Position numbers and translations under genes: made by a program
Notes under the pieces: generated by a model
Seen by the model: only the letters and a program-made list of their open reading frames with translations
Database searches by the model: none
Told to the model about the DNA's origin: nothing
DNA from: Kaistia sp. 32K
GTDB lineage: Bacteria > Pseudomonadota > Alphaproteobacteria > Rhizobiales > Kaistiaceae
Length of the DNA stretch: 64,000 nt
NCBI RefSeq assembly: GCF_016629525.1
Contig: NZ_AP024269.1
Coordinates: 3,980,001 to 4,044,000, forward strand
Direction of reading: 5' to 3'
Shown: in pieces, positions 1-12,507 of the stretch
Position numbering within the stretch: the stretch's first letter is position 1
How the letters are laid out: each line of letters starts with the position of its first letter

Positions 1-83
1 GCACGGATATCGACGCGGAGCGCTTCTGCGCCCCTGACCAGGCCGCCGCGACCGCTGGAGATCGCGAACGGCTCCGAAGCCCC

Positions 84-139
84 CCCTCTTCCCTCTTCCC
101 TCTTCCCTCTTCCCTCTTCCCTCTTCCCTCTTCCCTCTT
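84..139. repeat. 7-base tandem repeat, 8 copies
   Basis: Eight perfect head-to-tail copies of CCCTCTT. The strand is purely pyrimidine, so polymerase slippage could change the copy number. It lies about 300 bases upstream of the M23 peptidase gene. Just after it, two imperfect copies of a CTTCCGCGT-type segment follow. I see no gene in bases 1-440. Confidence 0.9.
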
Positions 140-440
140 CCGCGTGGTGCGCACATCCATCTTCCGCGTCACGCGCACACGAGCGCGCGCGAGGGCGGGG
201 AAAGAGGTCACCAGCCATATTGCTGACATGAAGAAGGCCGACTTCACAGCATGACCAGAAGACGGCGCGCCGCTTTGCAGCGACGGACGATCTCCCCCCG
301 AGACCGCGTCCAGGCCGTCCTTCGGAACCGTTTCGTTGACTTGGAGCGCTGCTGACGGCATGTTCCTCCGTCATTGCGAGACAGGCGGGATCAAAGACAG
401 GCGGCGGCCAAGCCGCCCGCGACGGGGAGTAGACGGGACC

Positions 441-2582
441 GTGAAGGGATCGACGCGCAACGGCGCGCCTGCGAGAGGCTTCCACGGTGAGGGGATCGAC
501 CTCGGCCGCGAACCGCCCCTGACCGTCGGCGACACGCGCGAGGGCGTTCCGCAGCGCCGAAGCGTCAGCATCCGCTGGCTGACCGGCACGGTCCTCACCG
601 GTTTTACCTCGACGATCCTGATGGGCGGCGCGCTGATCGCGGCGCTGGACGGCCGGCACCAGCTGGCTTTTCCGCCGGAGGCGGGCCGCTCCCTGCGGGC
701 GTCGGAATCCGGCGGCGACGTCCCGCTGACCAACGGCGCCAAGGGCGACCGCATCCGCACGGCGCGCGAGCCGGCCTCCGATCGCCAGGTCGTCCAGGTC
801 AGCACCGTCACCAAGCAGGGCGACCGCGACCTCATCAAGCTGAAGCCCTTCGCCAAGATCTCGACGTCGATCGCCACGACGATCACGGCGCTGAGCGACG
901 ACGTTCCGGCCTATGATCCGGCCAAGATCGTCGCCGCGGCTGCCGGTCCGCGCGGCGGTGGCGGCGACGACGCGGCCCCCGCCCCGGCCGAGAAGCTCGG
1001 CGTCATCGACGACGAAGGCGCCTCCGGCGACGGCGGCGACGAGGGCCTCGTGGCCGCCGACGAAGAGGGAGCCAGCGGCGATGTCGAGCCGCAGGCCGCC
1101 GACACGAAGATCAGCGCCGACCAGGAGCAGATCTACGGCGTCAATGTCGAGGGCGAGGTCTCGGTCAAGGTCGTGGATTTCCCGCTCGACCAGGCGCCCG
1201 GCGAGGACGAACCGAGCTTCAGCCCGATCGAAGTAGAGCAGATCGCCCGCGCTTCGGTGCAGACGAACGCCAGCGGCGACATGCATATCGCGGCCATGCC
1301 CTATGTCGACCCGGACCGTTTTTCCTTCGACGAAAGCGGCACGGACCCGTTCTCGGCGCTCGGCGTCCGCATCGTGCCGGAAAACGTCTCCTTCGTTTCG
1401 AAAACCGGCACCGCGCTTCCTTCCGACGAACGCATCGCGGTCGTGGAGAAGAAGGAGACGCTGCAGGAAATCCTGTCCGAGAACGACGTCGCCGAACCCG
1501 ACGCGCAGAGCATCCTTTCCGCCATGTCGGATCTGATGGACCTGTCGGATCTGCATGCCGGCCAGAAGGTCCGCATCCTGTTCGCCTCGGAAGGCGAGAC
1601 GCCGCGGCCGATGCGGGTCTCGATCTATGACGAGGGCTCGCATCAAGCGACCGTAGCCCGCCGCGACGACGACACGTTCGTCCGCGCCGACGAGCCGGAG
1701 ACCTCGACCGACGAGTTCGAAACCGCCGACCAGCCGTCGACCAGCAATGACGGGCCGATGCCGCGGCTCTACCAGGCGGTCTATGAGACGGCGCTGGAGC
1801 AGAAGATGCCCGCGCCGCTCATCACCGAGCTGATCCACATTTTCTCCTATGACGTCGACTTCCAGTCGCGCGTCTCGCCGGGGGACTCGCTTGAGGTGTT
1901 CCACTCGCTGCCCGAAGCGGACGGCAGCTCGGATGACGAGGAAATCCTCTACGCCGCGATCACGCTCGACGGCGCGACCAAGCGCTACTATCGCTATCGC
2001 TCGGCCGATGACGGCGTCGTCGACTATTTCGACGAGGAAGGCCGCAGCGCCAAGAAATTCCTGATCCGCAAGCCGATGAACGGCGGCATCCTTCGGTCCA
2101 ATTTCGGCTACCGCAAGCATCCGATCCTCGGCTACCAGCGCCTGCATCCGGGCGTCGACTGGGCGGCGCCGCGCGGCACGCCGATCCTCGCCGCCGGCAA
2201 CGGCACGGTCGAGAAGGCAGGCTGGAGCTCGGGCTATGGCAACTTCACGCTGATCCAGCACACCAACGGCTATGAATCCGCCTATGGCCACCAGTCGGCG
2301 ATCGCCAAGGGCATCCGCCCGGGCGCCAAGGTGCGACAGGGCCAGGTCATCGGCTATGTCGGCTCGACGGGCCTCTCGACCGGCCCGCATCTCCACTACG
2401 AGGTGCGCATCAACAGCAAGCCGGTCGATCCGCTCCGCGTCCGCCTGCCGCGCGGCCGCGTGCTACAGGGCGACATGCTGGCCGCCTTCAAGCAGGAAAA
2501 GGCGCGCATCGACACGCTGATCGGCACGCCCGCGAGCTCGAAGGTCGCCGCCATCAGCACGGATGACGAGACCACCAACTAG
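441..2582 (+). CDS. M23 family metallopeptidase, membrane-anchored
   Basis: Zinc endopeptidase predicted to cut peptidoglycan cross-links on the outer face of the inner membrane. One transmembrane segment lies near residues 46-71. A long acidic, low-complexity periplasmic linker follows, then a Csd3/OapA-like region and a C-terminal LytM domain. The zinc ligands and catalytic histidine are visible as HPGVD (H569, D573), YGH (H617) and HLH (H652), so the enzyme looks active. The frame stays open further upstream (TTG at 336, ATG at 360). Codons between 360 and 440 use A or T in third positions unlike the rest of the gene, so I prefer the GTG at 441. The start is uncertain. A hairpin follows the stop. 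Confidence 0.85.
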   Translation: MKGSTRNGAPARGFHGEGIDLGREPPLTVGDTREGVPQRRSVSIRWLTGTVLTGFTSTILMGGALIAALDGRHQLAFPPEAGRSLRASESGGDVPLTNGAKGDRIRTAREPASDRQVVQVSTVTKQGDRDLIKLKPFAKISTSIATTITALSDDVPAYDPAKIVAAAAGPRGGGGDDAAPAPAEKLGVIDDEGASGDGGDEGLVAADEEGASGDVEPQAADTKISADQEQIYGVNVEGEVSVKVVDFPLDQAPGEDEPSFSPIEVEQIARASVQTNASGDMHIAAMPYVDPDRFSFDESGTDPFSALGVRIVPENVSFVSKTGTALPSDERIAVVEKKETLQEILSENDVAEPDAQSILSAMSDLMDLSDLHAGQKVRILFASEGETPRPMRVSIYDEGSHQATVARRDDDTFVRADEPETSTDEFETADQPSTSNDGPMPRLYQAVYETALEQKMPAPLITELIHIFSYDVDFQSRVSPGDSLEVFHSLPEADGSSDDEEILYAAITLDGATKRYYRYRSADDGVVDYFDEEGRSAKKFLIRKPMNGGILRSNFGYRKHPILGYQRLHPGVDWAAPRGTPILAAGNGTVEKAGWSSGYGNFTLIQHTNGYESAYGHQSAIAKGIRPGAKVRQGQVIGYVGSTGLSTGPHLHYEVRINSKPVDPLRVRLPRGRVLQGDMLAAFKQEKARIDTLIGTPASSKVAAISTDDETTN

Positions 2583-2584
2583 AG

Positions 2585-2612
2585 CGGGTTCGCGTTCGGA
2601 AAACGCGACCCG
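2585..2612 (+). terminator. hairpin after M23 gene
   Basis: An 11-base-pair stem with one bulged base and a five-base loop starts three bases after the M23 stop codon. It has no T-tract, so it may end transcription weakly or protect the 3' end. Its core resembles the ends of the palindrome at 14821-14864. Confidence 0.4.
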
Positions 2613-2817
2613 GCAAATAGTTAGCGCGGCGCGGGAGGCCTCTCCGGAAGGCTCGATGTTACCAGAAAGCGACAGAGCGACAGCTGCGGCCAGGCCGCCG
2701 TGCCGTGTGGCGCGGCGGCCCGCCTCCGCTGTCATCCGCCTCGTCTGAGGCGATCTTCCCGTTTCTGGGGTGCCCGCTGCGACGATGTTCGCAGGCGCAC
2801 CGGCATGGACAAATGCC

Positions 2818-3447
2818 ATGAACTTTTTCGAAAGCCCGTTCCAGGGCAAGCCGCTGACCGAGCAGGTCACCAATCCCAACATCCTGGTCGGCCGGTACAG
2901 CTACTATTCCGGCTATTATCACGGCCATTCGTTCGACGACTGCGCCCGCTACCTGATGCCCGATCGCAACGATGTCGACCGGCTGATCGTCGGAAGCTTC
3001 TGTTCGATCGGCACCGGCGCCTCGTTCATGATGGCCGGCAACCAGGGCCATCGGAACGACTGGATCACGACGTTTCCGTTCTTCTATGTGCCGGAGGAGC
3101 CCGCCTTTGCCGGCGCGCTCGATGCCTACAGGCCGGCCGGCGACACCGTGATCGGAAACGATGTCTGGATCGGCGCGGAAGCGATGATCATGCCCGGCAT
3201 CCGGATCGGCGACGGCGCCGCAATCGGCAGCCGGGCGCTCGTCACCAAGGACGTCGAGCCCTATGCGATCGTCGGCGGCAATCCGGCGCGGGTGATCCGC
3301 AAGCGTTTCGACGACGAGACGATCGCCCTGCTCATGGAAATGGCGTGGTGGGACTGGGATCTCGCCGAGATCCGCGATGCCATGCCCCTGCTCTGCTCCG
3401 GCGATGTCGCAGCACTCCACGGGCGCTGGCGCGACCGCGACGCCTGA
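2818..3447 (+). CDS. catB: CatB-family (type B) chloramphenicol/xenobiotic acetyltransferase
   Basis: 209-residue left-handed beta-helix acetyltransferase of the hexapeptide-repeat superfamily, which moves acetyl from acetyl-CoA to a hydroxyl group. The N-terminal block beginning MNFFESPF, the segment [18 protein letters not shown], the catalytic-histidine motif GNQGHR and the closing [13 protein letters not shown] are hallmarks of type B chloramphenicol acetyltransferases. An in-frame GTG at 2770 would add 16 residues, but family members begin at this ATG. The gene stands alone: M23 lies upstream, and a shared terminator separates it from the convergent clpB. Chromosomal copies do not always confer resistance, so the real acceptor is unknown. 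Confidence 0.85.
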   Translation: MNFFESPFQGKPLTEQVTNPNILVGRYSYYSGYYHGHSFDDCARYLMPDRNDVDRLIVGSFCSIGTGASFMMAGNQGHRNDWITTFPFFYVPEEPAFAGALDAYRPAGDTVIGNDVWIGAEAMIMPGIRIGDGAAIGSRALVTKDVEPYAIVGGNPARVIRKRFDDETIALLMEMAWWDWDLAEIRDAMPLLCSGDVAALHGRWRDRDA

Positions 3448-3467
3448 GCCGCGACGGTAGCAGCAAC

Positions 3468-3511
3468 AAAAAAGGCCCCGCGCTGCGTCCGCAGCGCGGG
3501 GCCGATTTTTT
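3468..3511. terminator. bidirectional rho-independent terminator (catB/clpB)
   Basis: Perfect GC-rich stem of about 13 base pairs (3474-3503) with an A-run before it and a T-run after it. It can end catB transcripts on the plus strand and clpB transcripts on the minus strand. Confidence 0.9.
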
Positions 3512-3524
3512 CACCCGATCGGGA

Positions 3525-6125
<2,601 letters not shown>

Positions 6126-6231
6126 ATGTGCCTCCTGACCCGGTCCCATTGCCCCGAAGGCGCTGATGGGCCGCTCCAAAGATATGGACTTGCGTCCGGC
6201 GACATCCATGCGTGGCCTGCCGCCACGGGTA

Positions 6232-6254
6232 ATATGGTGTGGCCGCCGCGCAAC
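6232..6254 (-). promoter_or_regulatory. possible heat-shock-type promoter of clpB
   Basis: On the minus strand GTTG is followed after a spacer by CCATAT, loosely like alphaproteobacterial RpoH promoters (CTTG ... CCCCATAT). It lies about 110 bases before the clpB start. The -35 match is poor. Confidence 0.25.
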
Positions 6255-6360
6255 AGAAGGGGGCGTCTCGACAATTATGGCGGGCAGAACGGGAGGCGCG
6301 TCAACCCCGTTTCAGCGCGGCGCGCCATCTGCCCTGCCCCAGCCGCCTGCCCTCGGCCCC

Positions 6361-6394
6361 AAAACAAAAATGCCCGGGCGAGGACGCCCGGGCA
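6361..6394 (-). terminator. rho-independent terminator of the DUF4167 gene
   Basis: An 11-base-pair perfect stem (arms 6370-6380 and 6384-6394) is followed on the minus strand by TTTTTGTTTT. It lies 27 bases past the DUF4167 stop. Confidence 0.88.
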
Positions 6395-6421
6395 TTGGTC
6401 TGAATCAAGGAACGACGGCGA

Positions 6422-7648
6422 TTACTCTTCGCCGGCCGGCTCCGCGGCGAGAGCCGGCTCGGACGCCGCTCCCTCGTCGCCCTCGGCCGCACGGGCGCGC
6501 GTCCGGGTGGTCCGGCGGCGGCGGGGGCGGAATTCCTCCTCCGTCGCGGAGTCGCCATTGCCCTCGGCCGGGCCGTCCAGATTGAGCGCGGGCTGCTCGG
6601 CTGCGGCGGCCGTCGCGGCGGCGGCAGCAGCGGCCGTGGAACGGCTGGAACGCGCACGCGGCGCCGGCGCGGCGACGGGTGCCGCTGCCTCGACGGGCGC
6701 TTCAGCGACCGGGGCCGGAGCCGCCGGCTCGGCCTGAGCGACCGCCTCGACGGGCTCGGGCTTCGGCAGCTCGACCACCGGCTGGGGCTGTTCCAGCACC
6801 GGCTGCGGCGCGGGTTCGCCGGTCACGAAGCGCGGCAGCTGCGAGCGATCGCTCCGCTCGGCGCGGTCACCACGCTCCCGGCGCTCGCCGCGCTCCGGAC
6901 GAGCCTGACGCTCGGGACGGTCCTGACGTTCCGCGCGGTCCTGGCGCTCCGGACGGTCCTGCCGCTCGCCGCGATCCTGACGATCCGACTGACCCTGACG
7001 ATCCGGCTGAGCCTGGCGCTCGTTGCGGTCCTGGCGGTCATTGCGGTCTTGGCGCTCACCGCGATCCTGACGCTCGCCGCGCGGCGCGCGGTCGAAACGC
7101 TCCTGGCGGTCGCCACGGTCCTGACGATCCTGGCGCTCGCCGCGATCCTGCCGGTCCGAACCCTGGCGCTCGGAAGCATCACCGCCATTGGCGCCATTGG
7201 TGTAGGGCTGCGGATCGCTGGGAGCGACACCGCCCTCGCTGCCCGGCTGGCTGCGATCCTGATGCGCCTGGCCGAAGCGCTCGCTGAAGCGATCGTCTTC
7301 CTCGTCGAGGCCTTCGTCGTCCTGCTCGGCGCGATAGAAGGGCTGCGGCTGCTGGTTGTTCTGGGGGTTCTGCGCCTGCGCAGCCGCGATCACGCGGAAA
7401 TAGTGCTCGGCATGCTGCAGATAGTTTTCCGCCATGACGCGGTCGCCGGACGACTGCGCGTCGCGCGCCAGCGTCACGTATTTTTCGGCGATATGGAGCG
7501 CGGTGCCGCGGATCTTCACATCCGGCCCGTTGCTCTCATAGGAGCGGGTCAGCGGGTTCGGGCCCTTGCGGTTGTTGTTGTTGTTATTGTTGTTGTTCCG
7601 CCCGCGCATCCGCTTGTTGTTATTGTTGTTCTGCTGTCCTTGTCTCAT
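6422..7648 (-). CDS. DUF4167 domain-containing protein with mixed-charge repeat tail
   Basis: 408 residues. An Asn-rich N-terminus (runs of 5 and 9 Asn among Arg/Lys) leads into the DUF4167 domain (about residues 27-95, with SYESNGPDVKIRG and AENYLQHAEHYFRV), a small helical domain common in Hyphomicrobiales and of unproven function. Residues about 160-280 are a degenerate array of RQDR, GERQDR and RPERQ units, nearly pure alternating Arg with Asp/Glu. An Ala/Pro/Glu-rich stretch and an Arg-rich patch (FRPRRRRTTRTRAR) complete it. Composition suggests RNA binding or condensate formation; that is inference. The gene has its own terminator. Upstream prmC is on the same strand, about 460 bases away. 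Confidence 0.85.
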   Translation of the reverse strand: MRQGQQNNNNNKRMRGRNNNNNNNNNRKGPNPLTRSYESNGPDVKIRGTALHIAEKYVTLARDAQSSGDRVMAENYLQHAEHYFRVIAAAQAQNPQNNQQPQPFYRAEQDDEGLDEEDDRFSERFGQAHQDRSQPGSEGGVAPSDPQPYTNGANGGDASERQGSDRQDRGERQDRQDRGDRQERFDRAPRGERQDRGERQDRNDRQDRNERQAQPDRQGQSDRQDRGERQDRPERQDRAERQDRPERQARPERGERRERGDRAERSDRSQLPRFVTGEPAPQPVLEQPQPVVELPKPEPVEAVAQAEPAAPAPVAEAPVEAAAPVAAPAPRARSSRSTAAAAAAATAAAAEQPALNLDGPAEGNGDSATEEEFRPRRRRTTRTRARAAEGDEGAASEPALAAEPAGEE

Positions 7649-8110
7649 GAATTTTCTCTTCCGTGACCAACAAGGTCAAACAATCTCATCGACCGGGGCG
7701 AAGCGCCCATCGGACAATTCCGTCGATCGGGTCAACCCGGGCATGAACCCGAGAGGCCGGAACCGGCGAAGGCGATCCTCACAATCCCGCAGATCGTGCA
7801 GCCATGGTCCGCGTCGCGAACCGAGGGCAAACTGGCACCGCCGAGGCGGGGCATCCGGGAAATACGTGTCGTACCGAGCAGAGATGACGTTGGAGTACCA
7901 GAGCCTGGCCGATCTCCCCCGATCCGACCCTCATGGCCAATCTGGTGGCCTCTAACCGCGCGGCCCCTGATCGCGGCCGTAGCTTCGGCGTTCGGGAGTC
8001 GCATCAAATCCATCTGCGGCGGCTCGGAAACTAGCTGTTTCGAGGCCGATTTCCAAGCGGATTATTCAAGTCGGGCGCTTTCACCGCCAATCTGTCCTCC
8101 CGCGAACATC
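7649..8110. other. gene-free stretch before the DUF4167 gene
   Basis: 462 bases between prmC and the DUF4167 gene. Short open frames here show no recognisable family, no convincing ribosome-binding site and no third-position GC bias. It presumably carries the DUF4167 promoter, but I cannot place one. Confidence 0.5.
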
Positions 8111-8986
8111 TCAATCGATCCTGTGCAGTTCCACGATACGATCATGGCCCGCCAGATCGGCATGAACGGACGCATCGAAGCCCGCCTGCCGCGCCAGCGC
8201 CCGGAGGGCGTCGGCCTGATCGAATCCGATTTCCAGAAATGTCGCACCACCCGGCGCCATCACACGCTCGAGATCGTCGAGAATGGCGCGATAGGCATCC
8301 AGCCCGTCAGCGCCGCCGTCCAGCGCAAGCGTCGGATCGTGGTCCCTGACCTCTCGATCCAGCGTTGGGATGACATCACTCGCAATATAGGGCGGGTTGG
8401 AGGCAATTACATCGAATCGCCCGCAACTATTCGACCAGGCTCCGACGACGAAGCGGCTCCGTTCGGCAAATCCCAGTCGCTCGGCATTGTCGCGCGCCGT
8501 GCGGGCCGCCGCTTCCGAAAGATCGACGCCGATCCCGACGGCGTTCGGCAAGGCGCTCAGCAGCGCGATGAGGATGGCGCCGCTGCCGGTGCCGATATCG
8601 ACGATGCGGAGCGGCTCCTGCCGGCGTCCCTCCCGGTCGATCCAGGCAAGCGCCGCCTCGACCAGCGTTTCCGTATCGGGACGCGGCACCAGCGTGGCGT
8701 CGGAGAGACGGAAGGACATGCCCCAGAATTCCCGCTCGCCAACGATCCGGGCCACGGGCACGCCGGCCAGCCGGCGCTCGATCGACGCCTCGACGGCCTG
8801 CGTCTCAGCGTCGGAAAGCAGCCGGTCCTCGGGAAGGAAGAGAAGGCGATCCGGCGGAACGCCGAGCGCCGCGGCGACCAGCACGCGCGCGTCGAGCGCC
8901 GGAGTCGCTTCGGGGCCAAGGCCCGCCGCCAGCCGCTTCGCCGCCATGCGCCGCGCGGCGCCGAGCGTGGCGGCCGCAGCAGTCAT
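8111..8986 (-). CDS. prmC: peptide chain release factor N(5)-glutamine methyltransferase
   Basis: Cytosolic SAM-dependent enzyme that methylates the Gln of the GGQ motif in release factors. At 291 residues it has a helical N-terminal substrate domain (with PRPDTETLVE) and a Rossmann methyltransferase domain carrying the SAM motif DIGTGSGAI and the signature NPPY that grips the target glutamine. It starts 13 bases after the stop of prfA, whose product is its substrate, and closes a four-gene minus-strand cluster lysC-ptsP-prfA-prmC. Confidence 0.95.
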   Translation of the reverse strand: MTAAAATLGAARRMAAKRLAAGLGPEATPALDARVLVAAALGVPPDRLLFLPEDRLLSDAETQAVEASIERRLAGVPVARIVGEREFWGMSFRLSDATLVPRPDTETLVEAALAWIDREGRRQEPLRIVDIGTGSGAILIALLSALPNAVGIGVDLSEAAARTARDNAERLGFAERSRFVVGAWSNSCGRFDVIASNPPYIASDVIPTLDREVRDHDPTLALDGGADGLDAYRAILDDLERVMAPGGATFLEIGFDQADALRALARQAGFDASVHADLAGHDRIVELHRID

Positions 8987-8999
8987 GTGTGGTCCCGGG

Positions 9000-10070
9000 T
9001 CATGCGTCGAGCGCCGCCAGCAGCCCGGCCTGGTGCTCGGTGATCAGCGGCCCGATGATTTCGTCGAGCGCGTCGCCCGCCATCACCGCCTCGAGCTTGT
9101 ACAGCGTCAGGTTGATCCGGTGATCGGTGACGCGCCCTTGCGGGAAATTGTAGGTCCGGATGCGCTCGGACCGGTCGCCGGAGCCGACCTGGCCCTTGCG
9201 GTCGGCGGCGCGCTCGGACGAGAGGCGCTCGCGTTCCATGTCGAACAGCCGCGCGCGCAGGATCTGCGTGGCCTGGGCGCGGTTCTGGTGTTGCGACCGG
9301 CCGGCGACGACGATCACGGTTCCCGTGGGCAGATGGGTGATGCGAACGGCGGTGTCGGTCGTATTGGCGTGCTGTCCACCGGCCGACGAGGCGCGCGTGG
9401 TGTCGATCTTGATGTCCTCGGGGCGGATATCGATGTCGACATCCTCCGCCTCCGGCAGCACGGCGACCGTGGCGGCGGAGGTGTGGATGCGGCCGCTCGA
9501 TTCCGTCTCCGGCACGCGCTGGACACGGTGCGCGCCCGATTCGAACTTCAGCCGGGCGAACACGCCCTTGCCGGTCACGTCGGCGATGATTTCCTTGTAG
9601 CCGCCGGCCTCGCCCTCGCTTTCGGACAGGACGTTCATGCGCCAGCCATGCAGCTGCGCGTAACGCTGGTACATGCGGAAGAGGTCGCCGGCGAACAGCG
9701 CCGCCTCGTCGCCGCCGGTCCCGGCGCGGATTTCCAGAATGGCGCTCTTCTCGTCGGCGGCGTCGCGCGGCAGGAGGAGGATGCGGATTTCCTGGATGAG
9801 CGTCTCGACCTGGCCGTCGAGAGCATCGCGCTCCTCCTCCGCGAGCGCCGCCATCTCCGGGTCATCGGCCAGGTCGTCGAGCGCGGCGCGCTCGTCGACC
9901 GCCGCCTTCAGCCGGCGCACGGCCTCGACGATGTCCTGCAGCTCGGCCCGCTCCTTGGAGAGCTGCACGAGGGTGCCGCCATCGCTGGTCGCAGCGAGCT
10001 TCTGATCGATCACTTCGGCGCGGGCGACGAGATGATTGATCTTGTCCCAGGGAAGTCCGGTAGGGAGCAA
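9000..10070 (-). CDS. prfA: peptide chain release factor 1
   Basis: Class I release factor that reads UAA and UAG and triggers peptide release in the ribosome. 356 residues, the usual length. The codon-reading tripeptide fits the RF1 form PxT (PET within [10 protein letters not shown]), and the peptidyl-transferase motif GGQ is present ([12 protein letters not shown]). It begins five bases after ptsP ends and is followed by prmC, so its product and its modifying enzyme are probably made from one message. Confidence 0.97.
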   Translation of the reverse strand: MLPTGLPWDKINHLVARAEVIDQKLAATSDGGTLVQLSKERAELQDIVEAVRRLKAAVDERAALDDLADDPEMAALAEEERDALDGQVETLIQEIRILLLPRDAADEKSAILEIRAGTGGDEAALFAGDLFRMYQRYAQLHGWRMNVLSESEGEAGGYKEIIADVTGKGVFARLKFESGAHRVQRVPETESSGRIHTSAATVAVLPEAEDVDIDIRPEDIKIDTTRASSAGGQHANTTDTAVRITHLPTGTVIVVAGRSQHQNRAQATQILRARLFDMERERLSSERAADRKGQVGSGDRSERIRTYNFPQGRVTDHRINLTLYKLEAVMAGDALDEIIGPLITEHQAGLLAALDA

Positions 10071-10075
10071 CGTAG

Positions 10076-12343
10076 TCAGATCGGTATGCCTTCGGATTCG
10101 GCGAAGGCGGTGAGCGCCGCGCGGACGCCGTCTCCACCATCGTCCAGAGCAAGCATGGGGTCGAGCACGGCCTTGAGCCGGCCGATGTCGAGGGCGAGCA
10201 GCATCGCCTTGACCGGGCCGATGGCCGCCGCCGACATCGACAGGGAGCGGAACCCGATCCCGGCCAGCGCCATCGCCGCCAGCGGACGGCTCGCGATCTC
10301 GCCGCAGAGCGTCACCGGCGTGCCGTTGCGGTCGGCGCCCTCGACGATCATGCGCAGGGTGCGCAGGAAGTGCCGCGACAGCGGATCGAAACGGGTGGCG
10401 ACGCGGGTGTTTCCACGGTCGCTCGCGGTCATGTACTGCAGCAAATCGTTGGAGCCGACCGAGACGAAATCGACGGCCTCCATCAACGAATCGAGCTGGA
10501 ACAGCAGCGCCGGAACTTCCAGCATCGAGCCGAGCAGCACGCGCGTCGGCTCCTTGTGACCGTGCCGGCGCAATTGCGTCAGCTCGCGCTCCAGCAGGGC
10601 GCGAGCGCGGTGGATTTCGCCGACTTCCGTGACCATCGGCAGCATGACGCGCAGCTCGCGCCCGCCGGCCGCGTGCAGCAGTGCGCGCAGCTGGATCCGC
10701 AGGAGGCCCGGGCGGTCGAGGCCGAGCCGGATCGCCCGCCAGCCGAGCGCCGGGTTCTCCTCCGGCTGCATCCGCATGTAGGGCAGCACCTTGTCGCCGC
10801 CGATGTCGAGCGTGCGGAACACGACCGGGCGATTGCCGCTCGCCTTCAGCACGGCCTCGTAGAGCGCTGTCTGCTCGTCGAGGCGCGGCATGGTCGAGGC
10901 GACCATGAACTGCAGCTCGGTGCGGAACAGGCCGATGCCTTCCGCGCCGGCCTCGGCGAGATGCGGCAGGTCGACCAGGAGGCCGGCATTCATGTTGAGC
11001 GCGACGCGATGACCGTCGATCGTCACCGCGGGCTTGTTGCGGAGCAGGCGGTACTGGGCCTGTCGCTTGGCGCGGAACTTGACCTTCTCGGCATAGGCCG
11101 CCTCGACATCCGCCGGCGGCCGCACATGCGCCTCGCCCGTGTCGGCGTCGAGGATGATCGGGTCGCCGTTCTCGACCAGCGAGACGATGTTGGCGGCGCG
11201 GCCAATGGTGGCGATGCCGAGCGCGCGAGCAACGATCGTCACGTGGCTGGTCGCCCCGCCCTCCTCCAGCACCAGGCCGCGCAGGCGGCTGCGGTCATAG
11301 TCGAGCAGCTCGGCGGCGCCCATGTTGCGCGCGACGATGACGCCGTCCTTCGGCAGGCTGCCGCCGTCGGGACCATGCGACTTGCCCATCAGCTCGCGCA
11401 GCAGGCGATTGGCGAGGTCGTCGAAATCGTGCAGCCGCTCGCGCAGATACGGATCGGTCTGGCGCTGCAGGCGGGCGCGCGTGTCGCTCTGGACCTTCTC
11501 GACGGCCGCCTCGGCCGAAAGGCCGTTCTGGATCGCCTCGTCCATGCGACGGACCCAGCCGCGGTCATAGGCGAACATCCGATAGGCTTCGAGGATGTCG
11601 CGATGCTCGCCGGCGAGCGCGATGTCGTCGCGCGAGAGCATGTCGTCGACCGAAAGGCGCAGATTGGCGATCGCCTGCTCGAGGCGCTGGCTTTCCTTGT
11701 CGGTATCCTCGGCGATCAGCTGCGTGACGACGACGCGCGGCTCGTGCAGCACGACATGGCCGAGCGCGATGCCGTCGGAAAGCGGCGTGCCCTTGAGCGA
11801 CAGCGGGCGCTTGACGTCGAGCGAGGTGCCGGGCCGGGCGAGGCCCTGCAGCTCGCCGACGGCGATCATCTCGGCCAGCACCATCGCCGTCGTCTGCAGC
11901 GCTTCGACTTCTTCGTCGTAATAGGTGCGATGCGCGCGGTTCTGCACGACGAGGACGCCGAGCGTCCGGCCGGCGCGGAGGATCGGCACGCCGAGGAAGG
12001 CGTTGTAGATCTCCTCGCCGGTTTCCGGCAGGTAGGCGAAGGATGGGTGGCTCTGGGCGTCCTGCAGATTGAGCGGACGCGCCTCGGAGGCGATCAAACC
12101 GACCAGGCCCTGGCCGACCCGCAGCCCGGCATGGTGGACGGCAGAACGGTTCAGGCCCTCGGTCGCGTAGAGCTCGAGCACGTCATCGGCGCGGAGCACA
12201 TAGACCGAGCACACCTCCGCGACCATGTTGGCCGCGATCTGGGCGACGATCTTGTCGAGCCGGTCTTGCGCGCTGATCGGCTCCGCCATGATCTCGCGCA
12301 GGCGACGGAGCAGGACGCGCGGCCCGGCGAGTGAACCCCGCAT
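10076..12343 (-). CDS. ptsP: phosphoenolpyruvate-protein phosphotransferase PtsP (EI-Ntr)
   Basis: First enzyme of the nitrogen-related phosphotransferase relay, passing phosphate from PEP to NPr and on to EIIA-Ntr as a regulatory signal rather than for sugar import. 755 residues: N-terminal GAF sensor domain (about 20-165), PEP-utiliser N-terminal domain, swivelling domain with the phospho-histidine motif GGATSH, and a C-terminal PEP-binding barrel with GSNDLLQYM and the cysteine motif [20 protein letters not shown] site seven bases before the ATG supports this start. The partners NPr and EIIA are not in the window. It sits between lysC and prfA. Confidence 0.96.
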   Translation of the reverse strand: MRGSLAGPRVLLRRLREIMAEPISAQDRLDKIVAQIAANMVAEVCSVYVLRADDVLELYATEGLNRSAVHHAGLRVGQGLVGLIASEARPLNLQDAQSHPSFAYLPETGEEIYNAFLGVPILRAGRTLGVLVVQNRAHRTYYDEEVEALQTTAMVLAEMIAVGELQGLARPGTSLDVKRPLSLKGTPLSDGIALGHVVLHEPRVVVTQLIAEDTDKESQRLEQAIANLRLSVDDMLSRDDIALAGEHRDILEAYRMFAYDRGWVRRMDEAIQNGLSAEAAVEKVQSDTRARLQRQTDPYLRERLHDFDDLANRLLRELMGKSHGPDGGSLPKDGVIVARNMGAAELLDYDRSRLRGLVLEEGGATSHVTIVARALGIATIGRAANIVSLVENGDPIILDADTGEAHVRPPADVEAAYAEKVKFRAKRQAQYRLLRNKPAVTIDGHRVALNMNAGLLVDLPHLAEAGAEGIGLFRTELQFMVASTMPRLDEQTALYEAVLKASGNRPVVFRTLDIGGDKVLPYMRMQPEENPALGWRAIRLGLDRPGLLRIQLRALLHAAGGRELRVMLPMVTEVGEIHRARALLERELTQLRRHGHKEPTRVLLGSMLEVPALLFQLDSLMEAVDFVSVGSNDLLQYMTASDRGNTRVATRFDPLSRHFLRTLRMIVEGADRNGTPVTLCGEIASRPLAAMALAGIGFRSLSMSAAAIGPVKAMLLALDIGRLKAVLDPMLALDDGGDGVRAALTAFAESEGIPI

Positions 12344-12507
12344 GGTCCGCCTTCCCCAATGCTTGAACTATGACGGGTTCCGACCATCGAAAACCGCCTT
12401 CCGGATGCGACCGATTCGGCCGCGCTCCGGCATGCTTTGCTTCCTACTCGTGGCACGAGTTAGGCAGAAGGTACAATGTTGTTTCGTAGGCTCGGAAAGC
12501 CTGTTGA

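Noticed and set aside
6800..7150. Tandem structure in the DUF4167 gene as an intergenic DNA repeat
   Set aside because: The repeat is in frame, degenerate at the DNA level and follows codon choice for an RQDR-type peptide, so it is a protein repeat.
7566..7640. AT-rich tract in the DUF4167 gene as a sign of foreign DNA
   Set aside because: It is the codon run for poly-Asn (AAC/AAT) at the N-terminus of that protein, not a separate low-GC segment.
10370..12334. A 654-codon plus-strand frame over ptsP
   Set aside because: Antisense shadow of ptsP with no domain signature.
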